Shown one piece after another: positions 1 through 5,636 of a stretch of DNA of 14,225 bases. This DNA comes from Bacilli bacterium (GTDB lineage: Bacteria > Bacillota_I > Bacilli_A > RFN20 > CAG-826). The notes beneath the pieces were generated by a model. The model saw only the letters and a program-made list of their open reading frames with translations. It ran no database searches and was not told the DNA's origin. Within the stretch, counting starts at the first letter, position 1. Each line of letters opens with the position of its first letter. The position numbers and the translations under genes are program-made. The stretch spans positions 1-14,225 of the forward strand of contig JAILKX010000221.1 in the NCBI GenBank assembly GCA_024693415.1, written 5' to 3'.

Positions 1-610
1 GGTCAAAGCCGTCCTCTACAAGGTCGTCAAGGACATCGTGCTCCTCATCTATCCGTACTGCCCCTTCGTCATGGAGGAGATCTACCAGTCGCTTCCGGCC
101 CACAAGGAGAGCGTGATGCTCGAATCCTATCCGGAGTTCGACAAGTCCCTCTATTCGCCCGCCAGCGAGCGCAACGGCCGCCTGCTCGAGGCGATGATCC
201 GCGACGTCAGGGCCTACAAGTCCGAGCGCAAGCTCGCGCCGAACGCCCCGATCAAATTGATCCTTAGCCCGAAGTCCCCATGGAAGGGGATCGAGGAATA
301 CCTCACCAGGTTCCTCTTCGCCAAAGAGGTCCGCTTTGAGAAGGTCGAATCGGCCCAGCTCGACGGGTTCTCCTACGGCAAGGTCGACCTCTACATCGAG
401 GAGGACGTCAACGAGGAAGAGCTCCGCGCGTCCCTATTGAAGGACCGCGAGAAGCTCGAATTCGAAGTCGCCCGCGGCGAGAAGATGCTCGGCAACCCGG
501 GCTTCGTCGCCAAAGCCCCGGCGGAGAAGCTTAAGGCAGAGCAGGAGAAGCTCGCGGCCAATAAGGAGAAGCTTGCCGCCGTATTATCCCGCCTCGAAAA
601 GCTCGGATAA
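1..610 (+). CDS. valS: Valine-tRNA ligase, C-terminal part (5' end outside window)
   Basis: The gene is open from the first bases (codons start at base 2) and the last 202 residues are visible. ValRS charges tRNA-Val in the cytoplasm. The visible part holds the end of the anticodon-binding helical domain (LLIYPYCPFVMEEIYQSLP, then an MIRDVRAYKSERKLAPNAPIKL-type region, the usual class Ia Val/Leu/Ile pattern) followed by the C-terminal tRNA-binding coiled coil, rich in Lys and Glu, with the ValRS-typical stretch NPGFVAKAPAEKLKAEQEKL. That last stretch separates ValRS from IleRS and LeuRS. The catalytic HIGH and KMSKS motifs lie upstream of the window. The gene ends in TAA and is followed by a strong terminator, so it closes its own transcription unit. 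In Bacillus valS starts the same block of genes that follows here. Confidence 0.95.
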   Translation, partial: VKAVLYKVVKDIVLLIYPYCPFVMEEIYQSLPAHKESVMLESYPEFDKSLYSPASERNGRLLEAMIRDVRAYKSERKLAPNAPIKLILSPKSPWKGIEEYLTRFLFAKEVRFEKVESAQLDGFSYGKVDLYIEEDVNEEELRASLLKDREKLEFEVARGEKMLGNPGFVAKAPAEKLKAEQEKLAANKEKLAAVLSRLEKLG

Positions 611-628
611 GCAATCCAATCAACAACG

Positions 629-664
629 AAATCAGCGCTGCGCATAGGCAACGCTGATTTTTTT
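629..664 (+). terminator. Rho-independent terminator of valS
   Basis: Arms AAATCAGCG (629-637) and CGCTGATTT (652-660) pair perfectly. A further TGC/GCA pairing across one mismatch leaves a loop of about 6 bases. The stem runs directly into a T tract (658-664). It begins 18 bases after the valS stop codon. Confidence 0.9.
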
Positions 665-752
665 CAAAAAATTTTTTCTTATTATACCAATTGCAAATCT
701 ATATCTATTCGTAATAGTTACGGAATGAGTTTGTGTCACTTTTCGAGATTGG

Positions 753-778
753 CCTCCCATAGATATAAGTGAGGAGGT
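753..778 (+). promoter_or_regulatory. Possible hairpin hiding the ribosome binding site
   Basis: CCTCC at 753-757 is complementary to the Shine-Dalgarno core GGAGG at 773-777, with one more G-U pair outside, forming a 5-6 bp stem around a 15-base AT-rich loop. If formed, it would mask the ribosome binding site of the small membrane protein that starts at 789. The AT-rich stretch 665-752 before it must hold the promoter. I see only a weak candidate (TTGCAA 691-696, TAATAG 712-717, 15-base spacing). A 5-bp complement can arise by chance. Confidence 0.3.
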
Positions 779-788
779 GGTATTATCC

Positions 789-980
789 ATGAACGGAATC
801 GCAATGACGAAAGCCGAGATGCGCGAATGCGCTCCCGGCGAGGCCCTGACGCTCGCGACGGTGTTTCTCGTATTCACCGTGGTGATCCTCACGGTCGCGG
901 CTTACAAGATGTTCGTCGCAAAAGGGGCGAAGATCACTTTGCCCGGCGGTTACAAGTTCGAGTGGACCTCGGCATCATGA
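789..980 (+). CDS. Small single-pass membrane protein, unknown family
   Basis: A 63-residue protein I do not recognise. The ATG at 789 is preceded by a very strong GAGGAGGTGG at 771-780 with 8 bases of spacing; the GTG at 777 lies inside that site and is rejected as start. Residues 1-17 are hydrophilic (NGIAMTKAEMRECAPGE); about residues 18-38 form one strongly hydrophobic membrane helix (LTLATVFLVFTVVILTVAAY). The tail is basic then Gly-rich, ending near LPGGYKFEWTSAS. There is no cleavable signal peptide or lipobox. The stop codon overlaps the start of the RadC-like gene (ATGA at 977-980), so the two are translationally coupled and likely function or are dosed together. The short, conserved-looking tail with LPGG and aromatic residues makes a precursor peptide or membrane anchor conceivable, but there are no modification or export genes nearby to support a bacteriocin. 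Coding is likely given the ribosome binding site and overlap. Confidence 0.7.
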   Translation: MNGIAMTKAEMRECAPGEALTLATVFLVFTVVILTVAAYKMFVAKGAKITLPGGYKFEWTSAS

Positions 981-1639
981 GGAACCTCGGGCTTTTGACC
1001 CCATCCCTTCCCGCACACACGGGGAGGGGAAGCCGCGACCTGCGGGCGTTGAGCGACGACGAACTCGTCGCCCTGGTTCTAAGCCAGGCCCAAGGGGACG
1101 GCAACGCGATCGAGATCGGGCGAAGGATCTTGAGCGACCACGGTGGTTTGGTCCCGCTCTGCAACAACGGCTTAATTGGTTCGGCCGCGCAGGGCGGGAT
1201 CTCCGACGCGGCGGCAACGCTTTTGTCCATTTGCCTTGAGATCGCCAAAAGGATAAGTGCATCCTCAACGCACTCAGCCCCCGCCGACGCGCAAAGCGTC
1301 GCGCGGAGGTATGGCGCGGAAAATATGCGCGAAGAGCTGCATTTGCTTTGCTTGGATCACGCCGGCGCGATCACAAAGGACATCGTCGTCTATCGAGGCG
1401 AGATGGCCTGTCCTCCCTTCACCCGCGACGGAATCGTGAGACTGGCCTTGCGTGAAGGCTCTCCATCCATCATCACTGCCCACATCATTCCGGCAAGGGA
1501 ATGCCTTCCCTCCGCGGAGGAAATCGCGTTCGTTAACGGAACCAGGGGAGCTGCCTCGGACCTTGGGATCGTTATGAAGGACCACGTGATCATTTCGCAG
1601 ATAGGGTATTACTCTTTCGCCGCGAGCCATTGTTTTTGA
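977..1639 (+). CDS. radC: RadC-like (UPF0758) protein with degenerate JAMM motif
   Basis: 220 residues, the usual RadC length. The start ATG overlaps the stop of the preceding small gene; the frame is open further upstream only as a shadow. The N-terminal helical part has LRALSDDELVALVL and a helix-hairpin-helix-like GISDAAATLLSICLEIAKRI (about residues 72-95), both typical of the family. The C-terminal MPN/JAB fold is recognisable (LLCLDHAGAITKDIVVYRGEM, later VMKDHVIIS). The metal site is not intact: where the family has HNHPSG...PS..D, here residues 169 on read HIIPARECLPSAEE, so the first His is kept, the second is Ile, the Ser is Ala and the Asp is Glu. Despite the gene name, a role of RadC in DNA repair is not firmly established, and the family's biochemical role is unclear. 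This copy is probably metal-free and may act by binding only. Position after valS matches Bacillus, which argues for an old resident gene rather than an acquired one. Confidence 0.85.
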   Translation: MRNLGLLTPSLPAHTGRGSRDLRALSDDELVALVLSQAQGDGNAIEIGRRILSDHGGLVPLCNNGLIGSAAQGGISDAAATLLSICLEIAKRISASSTHSAPADAQSVARRYGAENMREELHLLCLDHAGAITKDIVVYRGEMACPPFTRDGIVRLALREGSPSIITAHIIPARECLPSAEEIAFVNGTRGAASDLGIVMKDHVIISQIGYYSFAASHCF

Positions 1640-1655
1640 TCCATACAAGTCTTAC

Positions 1656-1690
1656 GGGAGCCCCGCACACAACATGGCAGCGGGGCTTTC
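1656..1690 (+). terminator. Hairpin terminator after radC
   Basis: AGCCCCGC (1659-1666) pairs with GCGGGGCT (1680-1687), and the stem extends outward through G-U and G-C pairs to 1656/1690. The T tract is poor (TTTC then GTCT), so termination may be incomplete. It lies 16 bases after the radC stop. Confidence 0.65.
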
Positions 1691-1746
1691 GTCTATAAAT
1701 TGACGCAATTTGGATCAAAAGATCGCCCATCGGAAAATATTTTCTC

Positions 1747-1775
1747 TTCCAATTCGAATCCTACGTGCGTATAGT
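1747..1775 (+). promoter_or_regulatory. Candidate promoter of rplU-prp-rpmA
   Basis: TATAGT at 1770-1775 is a good -10, with TTCCAA at 1747-1752 as a weak -35 at 17-base spacing. The AT-rich palindrome AAAATATTTT just upstream (1735-1744) could act as an UP element. Transcription would start near 1782, just ahead of the structured leader. TTGACG at 1700-1705 looks like a better -35 but has no -10 at the right distance. Confidence 0.45.
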
Positions 1776-1777
1776 AT

Positions 1778-1860
1778 GTGCGTTGTCGCACCTCGCTTGG
1801 GCGCGCAACCGCATAGAAAAGGCAATCAAATCGGGTGGGTAGCCCAGCCTCCATAGCGAG
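1778..1860 (+). ncRNA. Structured 5' leader of rplU, probable L21 leader
   Basis: A small hairpin GTGCG-TTGT-CGCAC (1778-1791) is followed at once by a larger closed structure: CTCGCT (1792-1797) pairs with AGCGAG (1855-1860), and TGGGC (1798-1802) pairs with GCCCA (1842-1846), leaving an 8-base bulge on the 3' side and an internal part with the G-rich GGGTGGGT. It sits 32 bases before the rplU start. Firmicutes are known to carry an autoregulatory L21 leader RNA just here (Rfam L21_leader), where L21 is thought to bind its own mRNA. The pairing is seen directly; the family assignment rests on position and general shape, as I could not run a covariance model. Confidence 0.6.
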
Positions 1861-1892
1861 TCATCATCAAGCGTCACAAAGGAGGAAAAGAC

Positions 1893-2201
1893 ATGTACGC
1901 AATCATCGAAACCGGTGGCAAGCAGGTCAAAGTCGCAGTCGGCGACAAGATCTACGTCGAGAAAATCGAAGCTCAGCCCGGCAGCGACGTCAAGATCGAG
2001 AAGGTTCTCTTCGTCGGTGGCGACGCCGTCAAGGTCGGCGCTCCCTATGTCGAGGGTGCTTCCGTCGACTGCAAAGTCGAGAAGCAGGGACTTTCCAAGA
2101 AGGTCACCATCTACAAGTACAAGGCCAAGGCCAACGAGCGCAAAAAGCAGGGCCATCGCCAGCCTTATACTTGCCTAGTCGTCAAAGCCATCAACGCCTA
2201 A
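1893..2201 (+). CDS. rplU: 50S ribosomal protein L21
   Basis: 102 residues, the normal bacterial L21 length. It starts [33 protein letters not shown] and carries the conserved C-terminal [20 protein letters not shown] region that contacts 23S rRNA. L21 binds 23S rRNA in the large subunit near L20. A canonical AAAGGAGG (1878-1885) precedes the ATG. It is the first gene of a three-gene operon with Prp and L27, with one base between its stop and the prp start. The structured leader upstream suggests feedback control by L21 itself. Confidence 0.97.
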   Translation: MYAIIETGGKQVKVAVGDKIYVEKIEAQPGSDVKIEKVLFVGGDAVKVGAPYVEGASVDCKVEKQGLSKKVTIYKYKAKANERKKQGHRQPYTCLVVKAINA

Positions 2202-2202
2202 G

Positions 2203-2517
2203 ATGATAAAGGTTGAGATCTCCTATAAGGGAAAAGGGTTCCAGTCCTTGCTCGTCAAGGGCCACGCCGGAACGGCAGAACACGGAAAAGACCTGGTTTG
2301 CGCCGCGGTCTCCGCGATCACCGTCGGAGCGATGAACGCCCTTGAAAACACCGACGAGGACTTCGAAATCGAAATCGAGGAAGGCCGCGTGAGCTGCACT
2401 GCCTTAGGCAGCGTCAGCGATCACGACGAAACCGTCATCGAAACGCTTATCATCCAACTCAAAACAATCGAGGTCAGCTACCCTAACGCCATCGATATCA
2501 AAGAAAGGAAGAAGTAA
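2203..2517 (+). CDS. prp: Ribosomal-processing cysteine protease Prp
   Basis: 104 residues, the usual length of the Prp family (YsxB, formerly DUF464). Prp removes the N-terminal extension of L27 in Firmicutes and relatives, a step needed for a functional ribosome because the extension would reach into the peptidyl transferase centre. The catalytic pair is visible: His21 in [10 protein letters not shown] and Cys33 in DLVCAAVSA, spaced 12 residues apart as in the S. aureus enzyme (His22, Cys34). The acidic strand [10 protein letters not shown] follows. It lies in the invariant position between rplU and rpmA, 1 and 2 bases from its neighbours, so protease and substrate are made together. No own promoter is seen. 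Confidence 0.95.
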   Translation: MIKVEISYKGKGFQSLLVKGHAGTAEHGKDLVCAAVSAITVGAMNALENTDEDFEIEIEEGRVSCTALGSVSDHDETVIETLIIQLKTIEVSYPNAIDIKERKK

Positions 2518-2519
2518 CC

Positions 2520-2810
2520 ATGAAATTCACTCTCGATCTTCAGCTCTTCGCTTCCAAGAAGGGCGTCGGCTCCACGAAGAACGGCCGTGATTCCGCCGGT
2601 CGCCGCCTCGGCGCGAAGGCCAGCGACGGTCAACTCGTCTCCGCTGGGTCGATCCTCTATCGCCAGAGGGGCACCAAAATCTATCCGGGCGCCAATGTCA
2701 AGAAGGGCGGCGACGACACCTTGTTCGCCACCATCACCGGCATCGTCAAATTCGAGCGCTTCGGCAAGAGCGGAAAGAAAGTTTCCGTCTACGCCGTCGA
2801 AGCTGCCTAA
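2520..2810 (+). CDS. rpmA: 50S ribosomal protein L27, Prp-processed precursor
   Basis: 96 residues. The body is a standard L27 ([21 protein letters not shown], then [18 protein letters not shown] and GDDTLFA). The N-terminus is the Firmicutes-type extension [10 protein letters not shown], with the Prp cut expected after Phe10, giving a mature protein that begins ASKKG. The motif LDLQLF/A matches the known S. aureus pattern (LNLQFF/A). After cleavage the N-terminal tail reaches the peptidyl transferase centre. A GGAAG-type ribosome binding site overlaps the end of prp. The gene ends the operon; a terminator follows 17 bases after the stop. Confidence 0.97.
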   Translation: MKFTLDLQLFASKKGVGSTKNGRDSAGRRLGAKASDGQLVSAGSILYRQRGTKIYPGANVKKGGDDTLFATITGIVKFERFGKSGKKVSVYAVEAA

Positions 2811-2827
2811 TCCGCTTCAGATTCAAC

Positions 2828-2856
2828 AGCCCCTCGCCTCAATGAGGGGCTTTTGT
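2828..2856 (+). terminator. Rho-independent terminator of the rplU-prp-rpmA operon
   Basis: AGCCCCTC (2828-2835) and GAGGGGCT (2844-2851) form a perfect 8-bp GC-rich stem with an 8-base loop, followed by TTTGTTT and further T-rich sequence. Confidence 0.9.
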
Positions 2857-2900
2857 TTCCTTTTGCGCGCACTCGCGCACAATTAATTAATTTTTTGTTT

Positions 2901-2906
2901 TATAAT
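2901..2906 (+). promoter_or_regulatory. -10 element for the glycosyltransferase-obg unit
   Basis: A perfect TATAAT follows the AT-rich run from 2880. No good -35 is seen at 16-18 bases. The -10 ends only 10 bases before the ATG at 2917, so transcription would start about 4 bases from the start codon. There is no purine-rich ribosome binding site in between, so the mRNA would be leaderless or nearly so. Confidence 0.6.
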
Positions 2907-2916
2907 ATCCGCGCTT

Positions 2917-3663
2917 ATGAAAATCTCAGTGGTCATCCCCATCAAAAACCAAGCCAACATCCTCCTGGGCAACCTCAAGGAGAAGGTTTTGCCGTATTTC
3001 GATGCCTGCGGCCTCGAATATGAAGTGGTGGTCTCGCCGAACGGGTTCAACCCCGAGCAGCGCAAGATCCTCGAAGAGGGCATGGCCGAACTCGAAGGCA
3101 AAGTCCGCTTCCTGCCGTTCTGCGAAGAAGCCGGCAAAGGGCGCGGGGTGAAACTCGGGATCGAAGCCGCGACCGGCGATTACCTCCTCATCATGGACGC
3201 CGATTGCGCCACCGATCTCTCGGCTTTCGACGCGATCAAGCCAGACCTTGGCAATTTCGACGCCTTCGCCGCCAACCGCGACCTGCCCGAATCGAAGATC
3301 AATAAGCGCCCATGGCTTCGCCAATTGGGCCACACCGTCTCGATTTCCTTGGTCCGCAGAAGGTTTGGACTGAAGCACGTCGGCGACACGCAGTGCGGGT
3401 TCAAATGCTACCGCGGCGCCGTCGCCAAAGAGATGGCTAAGCGCCAGACGATCATGGGATTTGCCTATGACGTCGAGCATTGCTATTTCCTCGAGCTGAA
3501 CGGATTCAGGATCAAGGAGATCCCCGTCATCTGGTTCAACGACGAGGAAGGGACGACCGTCTCGATCGCCAACAGCCGCAAATTCAGCGCTGATCTCAAG
3601 AAGATCAAGCGCAACAAAGACAATTACATCCTGACCGAAGAGGAGAGGAAGGCATTATGCTGA
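2917..3663 (+). CDS. Family 2 glycosyltransferase, polyprenyl-phosphate glucosyltransferase-like
   Basis: 248 residues with the GT-A fold of family 2: MKISVVIPIKNQ at the start, GKGRGVKLGIEAATGDYLLIMDADCATD around residues 73-100 (DAD 94-96 as the metal/nucleotide-sugar site), DTQCGFKCYRG at 157-167, and FAYDVEHCYFLELNGFRIKEIPVIW near the end. The DTQCGFK and FDVE motifs resemble the dolichyl-phosphate beta-glucosyltransferase (Alg5) and bacterial relatives that load a sugar onto a lipid phosphate carrier. Such bacterial enzymes often have C-terminal membrane helices; this one has none and would be cytoplasmic or peripheral. A likely role is in cell-surface glycan or glycolipid synthesis, but donor and acceptor cannot be read from the sequence. 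It overlaps obg by 7 bases, so both are co-expressed. The start is fixed by the conserved first strand; no ribosome binding site precedes it. Confidence 0.85.
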   Translation: MKISVVIPIKNQANILLGNLKEKVLPYFDACGLEYEVVVSPNGFNPEQRKILEEGMAELEGKVRFLPFCEEAGKGRGVKLGIEAATGDYLLIMDADCATDLSAFDAIKPDLGNFDAFAANRDLPESKINKRPWLRQLGHTVSISLVRRRFGLKHVGDTQCGFKCYRGAVAKEMAKRQTIMGFAYDVEHCYFLELNGFRIKEIPVIWFNDEEGTTVSIANSRKFSADLKKIKRNKDNYILTEEERKALC

Positions 3664-4943
3664 TCGACCGCGCAGTAGTGGAAGTCCGTTCCGGAAGCGG
3701 GGGCAACGGCGCGATTTCCTTCCTCCATGAGAAGAATATGCCCAAAGGCGGCCCCGATGGGGGCAATGGCGGAAAAGGCGGAAGCGTCTATTTCATCGCC
3801 AGGAAGAACATCAACACCCTTTTGGCATACCGCCATAGCCGCCTAATCGCCGCCGACGATGGCGGAAAAGGCGACAAGAAGCTCCGTTTCGGCGCATCCG
3901 CCGAGGATATCTACGCCGAGGTTCCCTGCGGAACCGTCGTCTATATCGAAGGCAGCAAGCGCCCGATCGCCGATCTCAAGAACGACGGCGATTTCGTCTG
4001 CGCCGCCAAAGGCGGCAGGGGCGGCAGGGGCAACGCCGCCTTCAAAACGAGCCGCAACCGCGTCCCGAAGATCGCCGAAAACGGCGAGCCGGGCGAAAGA
4101 AAACGCATCGTGCTGGAACTCAAATTGCTGGCCGATGCCGCGCTTGTCGGCTTCCCTTCCGTCGGCAAATCGACCCTTTTGAACATCGTTAGCCGCGCCA
4201 ATGTCCCAACCGCCGATTATGAATTCACCACTTTGGCGCCAAATCTTGGCGTCGTGACCCTCGAAGACGGGCAGAACCAGTTCGTTTTGGCCGACATGCC
4301 GGGCCTCATCGAAGGCGCGCATGAGGGGAAAGGGCTAGGAATCGCCTTCCTCCGCCACATCGAAAGGTGCCGCGTCTTGGTCCATCTTGTGAATATGGAT
4401 GGCGTCCGCGACCCCTATAAGGATTATGAGATCATCAACGCCGAGCTCCGCGACTATGGGGCAGGGCTGGAAGATCGCCCGATGATCGTCGTCGCATCGA
4501 AGATGGATTCCGAAGGCGCCGAAGAGCGCAAGAAGGAATTCGACGCCAAACTCGGATTCGAATCCTATGGCATCAGCGCGCTTACAGACGATGGCGTATC
4601 CCTCCTCATGAAGAAGGTGTTCGAACTCGTCCATAAGACCCCGGAATTCCCGCTTTACGTCCCGGGCGAAGAGGAGGGCGGAATCAAGGTGTACGACGCC
4701 CATCTCGATCAATCCAAGGGACCCGTGTATACGATTTCCCGTCCCTCGGAGCATGTCTTCGTCATCCAGGGAGAAGAGGTGGAGGCGCGCTATAACCGCA
4801 TGAACCTCTCGACCGACCAAGGCATCGCCAAGCTCATCTCCTACCTCAATTCCATCGGGATCGAGGAGGCTTTGAAGGCCAAAGGCGCGCAGGACGGCGA
4901 CGAAGTCCGCCTCTGCGATTTCGTCTTTGAGTACACCGACTGA
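3657..4943 (+). CDS. obg: GTPase Obg (CgtA), ribosome assembly and stress GTPase
   Basis: 428 residues, the same size as Bacillus Obg. The Gly-rich Obg fold fills residues 1-158 (SGSGGNGAISF, GGPDGGNGGKGGSV, KGGRGGRGNAAF). The G domain follows: G1 GFPSVGKST (165-173), switch I TTLAPNLG, G3 DMPGLIEGA (213-221), G4 SKMD (281-284), G5 ISALT (306-310). The C-terminal OCT domain (about 350-428) is the Gram-positive type. Obg binds the 50S subunit during assembly and responds to ppGpp, so the Rel encoded downstream is a functional partner. The usual Asn of the G4 NKxD motif is Ser here, which normally weakens guanine contact; Lys and Asp are kept. A GAGGAAGG-type ribosome binding site lies inside the preceding gene, which it overlaps by 7 bases. 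In Bacillus obg lies just after rpmA with spo0B between; here a glycosyltransferase takes that place. Confidence 0.97.
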   Translation: MLIDRAVVEVRSGSGGNGAISFLHEKNMPKGGPDGGNGGKGGSVYFIARKNINTLLAYRHSRLIAADDGGKGDKKLRFGASAEDIYAEVPCGTVVYIEGSKRPIADLKNDGDFVCAAKGGRGGRGNAAFKTSRNRVPKIAENGEPGERKRIVLELKLLADAALVGFPSVGKSTLLNIVSRANVPTADYEFTTLAPNLGVVTLEDGQNQFVLADMPGLIEGAHEGKGLGIAFLRHIERCRVLVHLVNMDGVRDPYKDYEIINAELRDYGAGLEDRPMIVVASKMDSEGAEERKKEFDAKLGFESYGISALTDDGVSLLMKKVFELVHKTPEFPLYVPGEEEGGIKVYDAHLDQSKGPVYTISRPSEHVFVIQGEEVEARYNRMNLSTDQGIAKLISYLNSIGIEEALKAKGAQDGDEVRLCDFVFEYTD

Positions 4944-4967
4944 CCGCAATAAGGCGGAGAAAGGGTA

Positions 4968-4973
4968 TATAAT
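4968..4973 (+). promoter_or_regulatory. TATAAT overlapping the start of the small membrane ORF
   Basis: A perfect TATAAT lies in the 28-base gap after obg and overlaps the ATG at 4972. If it is a real -10, transcripts would begin near 4980 and feed ruvAB only, leaving the small ORF without its start. No convincing -35 is found at 16-18 bases (CGCAAT or GCAATA). It may be chance in an AT-rich gap. Confidence 0.25.
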
Positions 4974-5067
4974 GAAGTCACGAAGCGCATTCAACGCATT
5001 CCTCGCCGGGGTCATCGCCGCGGCGGTGATCATCCTTGTCTGCGCCCTCTTCGCAACAACGCTATGA
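4972..5067 (+). CDS. 31-residue single-span membrane peptide upstream of ruvA
   Basis: A short ORF of 31 residues in the gap between obg and ruvA. It starts with the basic MKSRSAFNAF, followed by one hydrophobic helix (LAGVIAAAVIILVCALFATTL) that runs to the C-terminus. This is the form of a small inner-membrane peptide; it could also pass for a bare signal peptide. A GGAGAAAGG ribosome binding site (4956-4964) is spaced 7 bases from the ATG. Its stop overlaps the ruvA start in an ATGA (5064-5067), so translation would be coupled to ruvA. The family is unknown to me. The main doubt is the TATAAT over its start codon and its small size; the good ribosome binding site, coupling and coherent membrane helix speak for it. 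Confidence 0.55.
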   Translation: MKSRSAFNAFLAGVIAAAVIILVCALFATTL

Positions 5068-5633
5068 TCTACTCTGTCACCGGAAAAATCGTCGCCAAGT
5101 CGGACGACACCATCGCCGTCGACATCGGCTACATCGCCTACGAGCTTTTCGTTTCCCGCCCCGCCGAATACACGATCGGCGAAACCAAAACCGTCTATAC
5201 GTATGAAGTTTTGACCCAGGACGACCATTATTTGGTCGGCTTCGACACCCTTTTGGAGAAAGCGGCCTTCGGCTCGCTCATCTCCGTCAAGGGAATCGGC
5301 CCGAAAACCGCGATCGGCGCGCTTTCGCAAACCACGCCCGACGCCCTTTTCCAAGCGATTTCCTCCAATAACACCGCCTATTTGAAGAAGCTTCCCGGCA
5401 TCGGCCCGAAGGCCGCCGCCCAGATCATCCTCGACCTCCGCGGCAAACTCATCGACTCCGCCGGAAAGAAGCAGAAGGGCAACCCCGAGATCTACGAGGA
5501 GGCCAAAGCCGCCCTCAAGAGCCTCGGATTCAAGACCAAGGATATCGACGATGTCCTCGCCACGATCAACGAACCGGGCGCCACGACCCAAGAGGTCCTG
5601 AAGCTCGCCCTCAAGAAATTAAGGAAGCAGTAA
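5064..5633 (+). CDS. ruvA: Holliday junction branch migration protein RuvA
   Basis: 189 residues, close to the usual 190-205. Domain I is the N-terminal OB fold (MIYSVTGKIVAKSDDTIAVDIGYIAYEL). Domain II has two helix-hairpin-helix motifs, LISVKGIGPKTAIGAL (about 72-87) and LKKLPGIGPKAAAQIILDLRGK (about 109-130), which grip the junction DNA backbone. Domain III (about 147-189, EEAKAALKSLGFKTKDIDDVL) binds RuvB. RuvA tetramers hold the Holliday junction square-planar while RuvB pumps the arms. The ATG start overlaps the stop of the small membrane ORF. Three bases separate it from ruvB, the normal partner arrangement. Confidence 0.97.
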   Translation: MIYSVTGKIVAKSDDTIAVDIGYIAYELFVSRPAEYTIGETKTVYTYEVLTQDDHYLVGFDTLLEKAAFGSLISVKGIGPKTAIGALSQTTPDALFQAISSNNTAYLKKLPGIGPKAAAQIILDLRGKLIDSAGKKQKGNPEIYEEAKAALKSLGFKTKDIDDVLATINEPGATTQEVLKLALKKLRKQ

Positions 5634-5636
5634 GAG

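Noticed and set aside
827..976. Upstream extension of the radC frame into the small membrane protein gene
   Set aside because: The extension reads as Arg-rich shadow of the small gene and has no ribosome binding site; ATG 977 in the ATGA overlap begins the conserved protein.
789..980. Bacteriocin or double-glycine leader peptide
   Set aside because: The Gly pair (LPGG) is near the C-terminus after the membrane helix rather than after a leader, and there are no transporter, immunity or modification genes nearby.
1700..1705. TTGACG as -35 of the rplU promoter
   Set aside because: No -10-like hexamer occurs 16-18 bases downstream; the TATAGT at 1770 is too far away.
4335..5591. Long open frame on the minus strand (over 400 residues) opposite obg and ruvA
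   Set aside because: It is antisense to two clear conserved genes, has a Gly/Asp/Val-rich composition typical of GC-rich shadow frames, shows no motif and has no sensible start context.
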